Source: Terrisporobacter vanillatitrophus (lineage in GTDB: Bacteria; Bacillota; Clostridia; Peptostreptococcales; Peptostreptococcaceae). From it: 64,000 bases of DNA. The notes beneath the pieces were generated by a model, which was not told the DNA's origin, ran no database searches, and saw only the letters and a list, made by a program, of their open reading frames with translations. Positions 15,863 to 23,347 of this stretch are shown piece after piece; position 1 is the first letter of the stretch; each line of letters opens with the position of its first letter. The translations under genes were made by a program, and so were the position numbers. The stretch covers positions 1,550,001 through 1,614,000 of the forward strand of contig NZ_CP154625.1 of the NCBI RefSeq assembly GCF_051148895.1. Reading direction: 5' to 3'.

Positions 15863-17014
15863 ATGGGTGATGAATTCAAAGAAAGGTCTATTGATATAAA
15901 ACCAGAATTAACTTTTCAATCATTTGAGGAGGAAGTTCCTCAGGTAAAAATAAAAGAAGAAAAAGTAGAAGAAAAAATAATTGATGAAATCCAACTGACA
16001 GAAGAAGAAAAAAAAATGGTAGATCAATTTGTAGATAAAATAGAGATAAGTAATTCAAATTCTATTTTACAATATGGTGTAGGTGCTCAAAAGAAAATTT
16101 CTGATTTTTCACAATCAGCATTAAATGATGTGAGAACTAAAGATTTAGGTGAAATTGGAGAAATACTATCTAGTGTAGTTCTTGAGTTAAAGAACTTTGA
16201 AGAAGGTGAAGAGAAAAAAGGAATTTTCGGTTTATTTAAAAAAGGTAAAGATAAGATTTCACAAATGAAAGTAAATTATGAAAATGTAGAGAACAATATC
16301 ACTAAAATGTGTAATGTTCTTGAAAAGCATCAAATACAGCTTTTAAAAGATATTGCTATGCTGGATAAGATGTATGAAATAAATAAAGCATATTTTAAAG
16401 AGCTATATATGTATATCTTAGCTGGGAAAAAGAAACTTCAAAAATTAGAGAAGGAAGAACTTCCTAAATTGCAAGAAAAAGCAAGAACAAGCGGAAATCC
16501 TCAGGATGCTCAAGAATTAAACGATTTTATTGCTCTTTGCAATCGATTTGAAAAGAAAATTCACGATTTAGAATTAACTAAAATGATTTCGCTACAAATG
16601 GCTCCTCAAATTCGATTAATTCAAAACAATGACACCCTAATGTCTGAAAAAATACAATCTACAATTATAAATACTATTCCACTTTGGAAAAGTCAAATAG
16701 TGTTAGCACTTGGTGTTGCTCATGCTGCTGATGCTGCCAGAGTTCAAAGAGAAGTAACAGATATGACAAATGAACTTTTACGTAAAAATGCAGAAATATT
16801 AAAAACTTCAACTATAGAAACTGCAAAAGAATCTGAAAGAGGAATTGTTGATATTGAAACACTTAGAGCTACTAATGAATCATTGATTTCAACTCTTGAT
16901 GAAATACTTAATATACAAACAGAAGGTCGTGAAAAACGTAGGGAAGCTGAAGCGGAATTAAGAAATATTGAAAATCAATTAAAAAATAAGCTTATAGATT
17001 TTAAATATAAGTAA
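15863..17014 (+). CDS. telA: Toxic anion resistance protein TelA
   Basis: The 383-residue, mostly helical cytoplasmic protein carries the TelA core, with QMAPQIRLIQNNDTLMSEKI at about residues 250-269 and IPLWKSQIVLALGVAHA just after. Length fits the family (about 360-400 aa). TelA/KlaA proteins are linked with resistance to tellurite, nisin and cell-wall antibiotics; the biochemical activity is unproven. The acidic N-terminal 70 residues are variable. It is cotranscribed with xpaC and followed by a strong terminator. Confidence 0.9.
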   Translation: MGDEFKERSIDIKPELTFQSFEEEVPQVKIKEEKVEEKIIDEIQLTEEEKKMVDQFVDKIEISNSNSILQYGVGAQKKISDFSQSALNDVRTKDLGEIGEILSSVVLELKNFEEGEEKKGIFGLFKKGKDKISQMKVNYENVENNITKMCNVLEKHQIQLLKDIAMLDKMYEINKAYFKELYMYILAGKKKLQKLEKEELPKLQEKARTSGNPQDAQELNDFIALCNRFEKKIHDLELTKMISLQMAPQIRLIQNNDTLMSEKIQSTIINTIPLWKSQIVLALGVAHAADAARVQREVTDMTNELLRKNAEILKTSTIETAKESERGIVDIETLRATNESLISTLDEILNIQTEGREKRREAEAELRNIENQLKNKLIDFKYK

Positions 17015-17068
17015 GTTTTAATGAAGTACTGGAATGAAAATTGTTGCTGAATTAATAGCAGTATTCAA

Positions 17069-17117
17069 AATAAGCTAGTTAAAGTTATGAAAAATATCTT
17101 TAACTAGCTTATTTTAA
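17069..17117 (+). terminator. Terminator of the xpaC-telA operon
   Basis: A perfect 16-bp stem (AATAAGCTAGTTAAAG and its complement) encloses 13 nt and ends in TTTT. Confidence 0.85.
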
Positions 17118-17377
17118 TTAGTAGTATCTTCTTTAAAATGTTCATGCCCTCAATGACAAAGAGCTTGTACAACAGGCATAAGACACTTACTTTTTGGTAA
17201 CTAACTAACAAAAAAGTGCATACTTTCTTTAAAAATAAATAAATTATATAATAAATCTAGAAATACTACAATACTTAATAGGACAAGCTAACGAAGAACT
17301 TGCTAATTAAGTTTAAATTAATACGCTAAAATTTAATATTATCTAAAATGATAGAAGGTTTGGAGGAGAACAATACA
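17118..17377 (+). other. Leader region of flavin reductase gene with inverted repeat
   Basis: No ORF is supported. ACTTTTTG at 17189-17196 and CAAAAAAGT at 17209-17217 form an imperfect inverted repeat that may be an operator. The remainder is featureless AT-rich DNA. Confidence 0.4.
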
Positions 17378-17911
17378 ATGAAAAAAGAAATAAACGTATT
17401 AGATTATGCTAGCGAAATAATGAAAGCTGTTGAAAAAGGTGTTTTGATAACAACAAAAGTAGGAAACAAAGTTAATTCTATGACTGCTTCTTGGGGAACA
17501 CTTGGAATAGAATGGGGAAAACCTATTTTCACAATTTTTATAAGAGAGAATCGTTATACAAAACAGCAACTAGAAGAAAATCCTGAATTCACTGTAAATA
17601 TACCAATTGGCCAATTTGATAGAAAAATATTGGGTATATGTGGGACTAAATCAGGGAGTACTACTGATAAAGTTAATGAACTTAACTTATCACTTGAAGA
17701 ACCTGAAAGCATTTCAGTTCCAGGGATAAAAGAGCTTCCATTAACACTTGAATGTAAGGTTATATATAAACAAAAGCAAGATAAGAATGGGATTTCAGAA
17801 GAAAACTTAACATTCTACCCACAAGATGTGGACGGTTCATTCCATGGAGCAAACAGAGATTTTCACACAGCATACTATGGTGAAATTATTAACTCTTATA
17901 TTATCCAATAG
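17378..17911 (+). CDS. Flavin reductase-like FMN-binding protein
   Basis: The 177-residue product has the split-barrel flavin reductase fold: TTKVGNKVNSMTASWGTLGI binds FMN near residues 27-46, followed by FIRENRYTKQQLEENPEF and then FTVNIP-type strands. Such proteins reduce FMN with NAD(P)H or bind FMN as electron carriers. The ATG at 17378, 9 nt after GGAGGAG, is chosen over the ATG 30 bp upstream. It lies convergent to a nitroreductase gene, with a long shared terminator between them. Confidence 0.87.
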   Translation: MKKEINVLDYASEIMKAVEKGVLITTKVGNKVNSMTASWGTLGIEWGKPIFTIFIRENRYTKQQLEENPEFTVNIPIGQFDRKILGICGTKSGSTTDKVNELNLSLEEPESISVPGIKELPLTLECKVIYKQKQDKNGISEENLTFYPQDVDGSFHGANRDFHTAYYGEIINSYIIQ

Positions 17912-18008
17912 TATTTTAAAATTTAAATAAATTATTTAATCAAGAAAATAATAGATTAGGTTAAGAAAAAGAATTGGCAAATGAGCAAACAAGGTGTATA
18001 GAGGTTTT

Positions 18009-18068
18009 TTATAAATATTGAAAAGGCATAGAATTTAACTCAATTCTATGCCTTTTCAATATTTATAA
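18009..18068. terminator. Bidirectional terminator with a perfect 27-bp stem
   Basis: Twenty-seven bases on each side are exactly complementary around a 6-nt loop (TAACTC). T runs flank one side and A-rich sequence the other. It separates the convergent flavin reductase and nitroreductase genes. Confidence 0.88.
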
Positions 18069-18082
18069 GGTGTTTTGTGATT

Positions 18083-18622
18083 TTACCAGTTTTCATAATG
18101 TACTATGTCTTCAAAACTTTTTCGTGGACGAGGCTTAGGCGATTCATCTGAATAACCAACAGTAATAACACTAACTACATATTTATCAGAAGGTATATTA
18201 AGAATAGGTCTAATTTCTTCTTGAGTGAACCAAGCAACCCAGCAAGTACTTAATTCTAGTTTCTCAGCACAAAGAACTAAATGTTCTATAGCTATGGATG
18301 TATCTCTTATTATTTGTTTAAGTTCTTGCTGCGGACTATTTTCATCTAATGATAAATCTATATCTTCTTTAATTCTTGAACGTATATCTGCAACACATAC
18401 TATGAAAACAGGAGCAGACATCATCCACTTTTGGTTATGAGATACCTTAGCTAACTTTTGTCTAGTTATATCAGATTTAACTACAATAAAATGCCAAGGT
18501 TGAGTATTGGAACCAGATGGAGCAAGCCTCGCACTTTCAATAAGGCTAATAATTTTTTCATCTTCAACATTTTTATCAAGATATTTTCTTATACTTCTTC
18601 TATCAATAATTTCATCAAGCAT
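18083..18622 (-). CDS. Nitroreductase family protein
   Basis: The 179-residue product starts with the typical RRSIRKYLDKNVEDEKI and continues with ARLAPSGSNTQPWHFIVV at about residues 30-47, which holds the FMN-contacting Arg, Ser and Asn. The C-terminal VVSVITVGYSDESPKPRPRK closes the flavin site. These homodimeric enzymes reduce nitro groups, quinones or flavins with NAD(P)H. It is divergent from an HxlR regulator, and the shared intergenic region has an operator-like sequence also found before the second HxlR gene at 38356. Regulation by that HxlR protein is likely. Confidence 0.9.
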   Translation of the reverse strand: MLDEIIDRRSIRKYLDKNVEDEKIISLIESARLAPSGSNTQPWHFIVVKSDITRQKLAKVSHNQKWMMSAPVFIVCVADIRSRIKEDIDLSLDENSPQQELKQIIRDTSIAIEHLVLCAEKLELSTCWVAWFTQEEIRPILNIPSDKYVVSVITVGYSDESPKPRPRKSFEDIVHYENW

Positions 18623-18696
18623 ATTAATTATAATCTCCTTTGTTTATTCATACTATTTTGTATTATGATATAATTTTAAAATAATGAGATAATTAG

Positions 18697-18711
18697 TACA
18701 AGTACGCACTT
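18697..18711. promoter_or_regulatory. HxlR operator candidate (site 1)
   Basis: TACAAGTACGCACTT lies between the nitroreductase and HxlR genes. It matches 13 of 15 bases with TACAAGTACGTATTT at 38289-38303, in an equivalent position between a flavodoxin-type gene and another HxlR gene. Confidence 0.6.
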
Positions 18712-18764
18712 ATTAGTATTATAGTATCTAAAATGATACTGCAAAAAGTAAAAAGGAGATAAAT

Positions 18765-19121
18765 ATGAGTTTAGAACCATGTGTATTAAATTTCAAAAAT
18801 AAAGAGTATGCATGTACTTTTGAGATTGCAATGGATTTAATAGGTGGAAAGTGGAAACCTATTATTATTTGGCATCTTGGAACCAAAGGAACAAAGAGAT
18901 TTAATGAATTACAAAAGCTTATGCCTAAAATAACACAAAAAATGTTAACACAACAACTGAGAGAATTGGAAAGTGATAAATTAATTATAAGAAAAGTGTA
19001 CCCTCAAGTTCCTCCAAAGGTAGAATATTCACTAGCAGAATTAGGAGAGAGTTTAATGCCAATTCTTAGAATGATGTGTAATTGGGGAGAAGTGTATTAT
19101 GAAAAAATAGATAAAATATGA
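18765..19121 (+). CDS. HxlR-family transcriptional regulator (copy 1)
   Basis: The 118-residue winged-helix protein has the HxlR core MDLIGGKWKPIIIWHLG at about residues 26-42, then RFNELQKLMPKITQKMLTQQ as recognition region and VYPQVPPKVEYSLAELG as the wing. Two cysteines near the N-terminus (residues 5 and 16) could sense redox or aldehyde stress as in other HxlR proteins. The ATG follows AAGGAGATAAAT. It is divergent to the nitroreductase gene, which it probably represses. Confidence 0.9.
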   Translation: MSLEPCVLNFKNKEYACTFEIAMDLIGGKWKPIIIWHLGTKGTKRFNELQKLMPKITQKMLTQQLRELESDKLIIRKVYPQVPPKVEYSLAELGESLMPILRMMCNWGEVYYEKIDKI

Positions 19122-19272
19122 TAGAAGATAAATAACATTATTTTATTCATAGGATAACTATCTTAACAAATAGGGGGGATGTAGTAAACTCAGAATCAAA
19201 AGACAGCAAACTACTTAATTTGGTGTTACAATATAGATATAATTTTATATGAAAGACGGGGAAAATCAAAAA

Positions 19273-19300
19273 TTGACAAAAAGATATGTCTACATATAAT
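19273..19300 (+). promoter_or_regulatory. Sigma-A promoter of the PilZ gene
   Basis: TTGACA and TATAAT are separated by 16 bp. They lie 39 bp upstream of the coding start. Confidence 0.7.
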
Positions 19301-19338
19301 AATAAAACAATAAAGAAAAGAGTGTAGGGGGAAATATT

Positions 19339-20037
19339 TTGGTATTTGGTATATTTAGCAAAAGAAAAGAAGAAGAAATAGATAGGTCAATAAAAAAGTA
19401 TAAAAGGTTTTTACATGATAATTTGAATCTTGGCATTTCAATAATTTATGATAATAATAGTTACTATCCAGATATTGAAAAACTTGTAGATCGAGAAATT
19501 GTAATTAGACTAACAGCAAAAGACAGAAATATAATAAAGTATAAAATAGGACAAGTAGTTAAAGTGGAATTTACAAGTGGAAAGTCTGGAATATATGAGA
19601 CTAAGATTAAAATTACAAACAAAACTGTAGATGAATATAATGTATATTATGCAGGTAGCATAGTATCGCCTATAGAAAAAATACAAAGAAGAGGTAGTTA
19701 CAGATTACCAGTACATATGGAAATTCGTTATACATTGCTTCCAAATAAGTTGAAAACATATAGTGGAATTGCCAAGGACATAAGTGCTAGTGGAATGCAG
19801 ATGGAAAGTAGGCAATTTGTTAATAAAGGAAGAAAGATTCAATTAAATTTTGAAATTAATAAACAAATGTATAAAGTAGAAGGATTAGTTATAGGTACTA
19901 GATACGATAAAATAGATGAGATGAATATACATCATATTAGATTTGAAGGATTAAGTCACAAAGAAAGTCAAAAAATACATGATTATATATTTAGGGAGCA
20001 AAAGAAAAGAATAAAAAGTGGGTCAGGAACAATATAA
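19339..20037 (+). CDS. PilZ-domain c-di-GMP receptor (YcgR-like)
   Basis: The 232-residue product has an N-terminal YcgR-type beta domain and a C-terminal PilZ domain. The c-di-GMP signature is present as QRRGSYRLPVHMEIRY (RxxxR, about residues 115-130) and then DISASGMQME (D/NxSxxG, about 149-158). It should bind c-di-GMP and modulate motility or surface processes. The start is a TTG after GTAGGGGGAAATATT. The GGDEF-EAL enzyme at 26927 is a possible source of its ligand. It is monocistronic. Confidence 0.88.
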   Translation: MVFGIFSKRKEEEIDRSIKKYKRFLHDNLNLGISIIYDNNSYYPDIEKLVDREIVIRLTAKDRNIIKYKIGQVVKVEFTSGKSGIYETKIKITNKTVDEYNVYYAGSIVSPIEKIQRRGSYRLPVHMEIRYTLLPNKLKTYSGIAKDISASGMQMESRQFVNKGRKIQLNFEINKQMYKVEGLVIGTRYDKIDEMNIHHIRFEGLSHKESQKIHDYIFREQKKRIKSGSGTI

Positions 20038-20121
20038 ATTTATATGTTGTCTTTATCCATTTTATAGCAAGTCAAGTCATTGAAATGCATTGACTACCAT
20101 ATCTGGGGATGCAGTTCTTGG

Positions 20122-20181
20122 AGCTAATATTTTAACATTTTATGCAATAAGCATTAAAATATTAAAATATTAGCTTTTTTT
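20122..20181 (+). terminator. Terminator after the PilZ gene
   Basis: AGCTAATATTTTAA and its exact complement enclose about 26 nt, then a T run follows. A half-copy of the 30-bp palindromic repeat (GTTCTTGG) lies just upstream at 20113. Confidence 0.75.
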
Positions 20182-20219
20182 ATTTAGTAATCCGTTTATT
20201 AGAGGAGATGAGCCATATT

Positions 20220-20408
20220 ATGAATCTTCTTAAAGGAGAGCGTGATAAAGGAAAACAAATAGTAACAATTGCAAACAATGCAATGAATGAATCTAATGAG
20301 AGTTTTCATAGTATAGCTTAAGCAGAAAAAAGAGTTAATGATCAGTTAGAGTTAATGAAGACTTTACACGTTGATAATCTTAATGAAATAACTAATAATT
20401 TTACATAA
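20220..20408 (+). pseudogene. Remnant of a helical gene, possibly chemoreceptor-like
   Basis: The frame reads MNLLKGERDKGKQIVTIANN and AMNESNESFHSIA up to a TAA at 20319, then continues without another stop as AEKRVNDQLELMKTLHVDN to 20408. The Asn/Glu/Ser-rich heptads recall a chemoreceptor signalling helix or a similar coiled coil. The ATG is preceded by GAGGAGATGAGCCATATT. Truncated and interrupted. Confidence 0.35.
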
Positions 20409-20409
20409 T

Positions 20410-21675
20410 TTACTTTTTATAATTAAAGTAAAAATTTTCTATATACTTAATTAAGTTTTCATTTCCATTTTCACTATCTAACTTTTTCTTTATTATAGCT
20501 GCATTTGTAACATACTTGGGTTCATCCATTTCCATAAAAGCTTTGGCTAATATATCTGCAGTAACGGTATTTTCACTTAAGGGTTTAATTGCATATCCTA
20601 GCATGTACAATCTATGTGCCCAAAATGGTTGGTCTACAGAAAATGGCATTATTAATTGTGGTTTACCTGATTTTAATGCACTAGCCATAGTTCCAACTCC
20701 ACCATGGTGCATTATTCCTTTTGATAGTGGAAATAGTAAGTTGTGTGATGCTGATGGTACTGCTAATATATTTTTTTCATCTTCAAAATGCATTCCACTA
20801 ATTCCAGTTAATACAATAGCTCTATAATTGATTTTATTTAAAGCTTTAACTAAAGTTTCTTTAAATTTATCAGGATTTTTTAGAGGCATACTACTAAAGG
20901 AAATTACTATTGGTTTACTACCTTTTGATATAAATTTTTCGATTTTTGGATCTAGTTTTTCTTCTTTATTTTCTAAGAACACAAATCCTGGCAAATACAC
21001 TTTATTATCCCAAGTTTTTATATCTTCAAACAAATATTTACTTACAGGATATACTATAGGTATAGGTGTATTGTTAATGGCATAAGTATAAACCCCACTT
21101 TTACGTTTAGGTAAGTTTAGTACATTTTCTCTAAAGTCATTTAATTCCTTAATATTGGAAGCTTCTGCATATTTAGTAACTGCATAGGATAACTTATTTA
21201 ACTTCTTTCCTAAATCTTTCTTTGTTGATATTACTAAGTTGGGAAATTCTTCTATAGGATATATAAATGGTACGGGTGATACACTTATACATGGAATATT
21301 AAGCCTATACGCTATATCTGGTGCTCCAAGGGCTTTTGGGTGATATATTATTATGTCTGCATTTTTAGCACAGTTATAAAACTGCTCCATAGTTTTTCTA
21401 TATGCTGAATTTACTTTTTCTTTTGCATATTTCATAGCTTTTATTATATGTTTTCTTCCATTATTGAATACTTCTTGACCTTCCTTTGTTTGTAGAAGTG
21501 CCATTAAGTCTAAATCTGCTTTAGCAAAGTCTATATTGTTACCTTCTATAAATGACTTAAAACTTTCCCCTGTACATATTACTACTTCATGGTTATGTTT
21601 TAGGGCTTCTATTCCAAGGGCTATATATGGTTGTACATCCCCTCGACTTCCTAAGGTAAATATTGCAATTCTCAT
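20410..21675 (-). CDS. MGT/UGT-like glycosyltransferase (GT1, GT-B fold)
   Basis: The 421-residue product begins with FTLGSRGDVQPYIALG, the N-terminal motif of sterol and macrolide glycosyltransferases. It has the nucleotide-sugar site IMHHGGVGTMASALKSGKPQ, then MPFSVDQPFWAHRL, at about residues 318-350. It should transfer a sugar from a nucleotide donor to a hydrophobic acceptor, for example a lipid or a macrolide. The gene is in an operon with a TetR regulator whose gene ends 10 bp upstream of it, which suggests induction by the acceptor compound. The ATG follows AAGGAGGAGAGT. Confidence 0.87.
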   Translation of the reverse strand: MRIAIFTLGSRGDVQPYIALGIEALKHNHEVVICTGESFKSFIEGNNIDFAKADLDLMALLQTKEGQEVFNNGRKHIIKAMKYAKEKVNSAYRKTMEQFYNCAKNADIIIYHPKALGAPDIAYRLNIPCISVSPVPFIYPIEEFPNLVISTKKDLGKKLNKLSYAVTKYAEASNIKELNDFRENVLNLPKRKSGVYTYAINNTPIPIVYPVSKYLFEDIKTWDNKVYLPGFVFLENKEEKLDPKIEKFISKGSKPIVISFSSMPLKNPDKFKETLVKALNKINYRAIVLTGISGMHFEDEKNILAVPSASHNLLFPLSKGIMHHGGVGTMASALKSGKPQLIMPFSVDQPFWAHRLYMLGYAIKPLSENTVTADILAKAFMEMDEPKYVTNAAIIKKKLDSENGNENLIKYIENFYFNYKK

Positions 21676-21685
21676 ACTCTCCTCC

Positions 21686-22294
21686 TTATTTATATACAGC
21701 GTCTTTAAGTAAAGAAGTCCATATCTTGTATTTTTTCATTATTTCATCAATTTCTATCTTTTGATTCATTTTTAATTGATTTTGTAAATATCCATCTAGC
21801 ATTAGAGATAACATTTCTATAACTTTGTGTATATCTTCTTCATTTTTAAATTTACTTTTATCTATATTCTCTAGATACTCATAAATATTAATTTTATTAT
21901 GAGAAATAACTTTATTTCTTACTATATCTATTATTCTCTCATCAGTTGAGCAATAGGCAACTACAATAAAATTTAATATATGAGGATATTTTGCTAGAAG
22001 TTTATATTTTTGTTCCATTGTATATTCTAAAATTTCAAAAAAATCTCTAGTTTCTCTGTATATACTCATATCAATATTTGCTGATATGATATTTTGAGAA
22101 TAATCAAATAAATATGTGAAATAACTTAACTTATTTTTAAAGTAATAAAAAAGTAATCCCTTTGATATTCCTGCTTTACGAGCTATTAAATCTGTTGATG
22201 ATTTTTGAAATCCATAAATACTAAAAATCTCAAGTCCAGAATTTATAATAGCAAGTTTTTTGTCTTCATTTAATTTATTAAATAATTCATTCAT
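21686..22294 (-). CDS. TetR/AcrR-family transcriptional regulator
   Basis: The 202-residue product has an N-terminal helix-turn-helix, IFSIYGFQKSSTDLIARKAG then ISKGLLFYYFKNK, at about residues 22-55, the classic TetR signature, and an all-helical ligand-binding domain. It is the first gene of a two-gene operon with the glycosyltransferase and probably represses it. A palindrome (TGACTAA-T-TTGGTTA) lies 18 bp upstream of the coding start and is the likely operator. Confidence 0.9.
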   Translation of the reverse strand: MNELFNKLNEDKKLAIINSGLEIFSIYGFQKSSTDLIARKAGISKGLLFYYFKNKLSYFTYLFDYSQNIISANIDMSIYRETRDFFEILEYTMEQKYKLLAKYPHILNFIVVAYCSTDERIIDIVRNKVISHNKINIYEYLENIDKSKFKNEEDIHKVIEMLSLMLDGYLQNQLKMNQKIEIDEIMKKYKIWTSLLKDAVYK

Positions 22295-22312
22295 GTTTAT
22301 CCCTTCTATTAT

Positions 22313-22327
22313 TGACTAATTTGGTTA
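22313..22327. promoter_or_regulatory. Putative TetR operator
   Basis: TGACTAA-T-TTGGTTA is a 15-bp imperfect palindrome just upstream of the TetR start and downstream of its promoter. Confidence 0.5.
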
Positions 22328-22548
22328 ATAACTTAGATTATAGTATTTTGACTATTTTTTTCAAGACCATATACATAATAAAATAGGAAGTTGTAAAGGT
22401 CATATATAAATAAAGATATAGGTAGTAACTCTACATTGCAAAATAAATGCACTTATTTTTATGATCCCAACTCATGTTTTTGTTAGCGAAAATGAGAGAG
22501 ATAAAATGATAAATAGATTCATTGAAAGTTATATAATGCGAGGTAAAT

Positions 22549-22570
22549 ATACATATGATACCATATGTAT
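22549..22570. promoter_or_regulatory. Perfect palindrome upstream of DJ-1 gene
   Basis: ATACATATG and CATATGTAT flank ATAC. It is a possible operator of the DJ-1/ABC transporter region; the cognate regulator is unknown. Confidence 0.4.
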
Positions 22571-22683
22571 AAATATAAATTTGAAAAGGAGATAGATAAA
22601 TGAAGATATATGAGTGATTTCAAAGTTGTGAGAGTTACTTAAATGAAAATTTATTAATTTAAAGATGTTTTTGGGAGGTAGAA

Positions 22684-23262
22684 GTGAAAGTATTAGTATT
22701 TTGTTTAAAAGGTTTTGAGACAATGGAATTTAGTGTTTTCATAGATGTACTTGGTTGGGCAAGAAATGATTACAAGCATGATATTACCGTTGAAACATGT
22801 GGCTTTACGAAAAAAGTAATAAGTACTTTTAATATTCCTATTATAGTAGATAAGACAATAGAGGAAATTAATATTAATGAATATGATGCATTAGCAATTC
22901 CAGGAGGATTTGAGGAGTTTAATTTTTATGAGGAAGCTTACGATGAACAGTTTCTTGAATTAATCAAAAAATTTAATGAAAGTGGTAAAATAATTGCATC
23001 TATTTGTGTTGGGGCTCTTCCTCTTGGTAAAAGTGGAATTTTAGAAAATAGGAAAGCGACAACTTATCATTTACGTGAAGGGTATAGACAGAAACAATTA
23101 GCTGAATTTGGTGTTAATGTTCAAAATGAACCAATTGTAATTGATAATAATATAATTACTTCATATTGCCCTTCTACAGCTTCAGGAGTTGCATTTGCAC
23201 TGTTAGAAAAATTAACGTCTAAAGAAGAGATGAATGTTGTTAAAAAAGCAATGGGATTTTAA
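22684..23262 (+). CDS. DJ-1/PfpI family protein
   Basis: The 192-residue product starts at a GTG 5 nt after GGGAGGTAGAA. It has the DJ-1 fold, with AIPGGFEEFNFYEEAYDE and the nucleophile elbow IICSICVGALPLGK-like segment (catalytic Cys at about residue 107) and YHLREG. The family includes deglycases, chaperones and amidases; the exact activity is not assignable. An 85-bp gap with its own promoter separates it from the ABC transporter. Confidence 0.85.
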   Translation: MKVLVFCLKGFETMEFSVFIDVLGWARNDYKHDITVETCGFTKKVISTFNIPIIVDKTIEEININEYDALAIPGGFEEFNFYEEAYDEQFLELIKKFNESGKIIASICVGALPLGKSGILENRKATTYHLREGYRQKQLAEFGVNVQNEPIVIDNNIITSYCPSTASGVAFALLEKLTSKEEMNVVKKAMGF

Positions 23263-23285
23263 TCTTATAGATAAATAATAATTTA

Positions 23286-23316
23286 TTGACAACAAACCTA
23301 CTCTAAGACTTATAAT
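23286..23316 (+). promoter_or_regulatory. ABC exporter promoter with a 19-bp spacer
   Basis: Consensus TTGACA and TATAAT boxes are separated by 19 bp. This overlong spacing is typical of MerR-activated multidrug-exporter promoters. No matching MerR gene is adjacent. Confidence 0.5.
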
Positions 23317-23347
23317 TATATTTACAGAGTGCAGGAGGAGGAGAATT

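Larger units (their letters stand above)
22295..22683. other. Divergent regulatory region, TetR and DJ-1 genes
   Basis: No gene is supported. It holds the TetR operator candidate (22313-22327), a minus-strand promoter (TTGAAA, 16 bp, TATAAT in the 22340-22368 region) and a perfect palindrome at 22549-22570. A five-codon ORF at about 22601 after AAGGAGATAGATAA looks like a vestigial start. Confidence 0.5.

Noticed and set aside
17281..17310. Another possible repeat copy ending AAGAACTTGCT
   Set aside because: Only the right 11 bases match; this is within chance expectation for such AT-rich DNA.
20113..20125. Fifth copy of the 30-bp palindromic repeat
   Set aside because: Only the left arm GTTCTTGG with the preceding GGGGATGCA matches; the right arm is replaced by a terminator, so it is at most a half copy.
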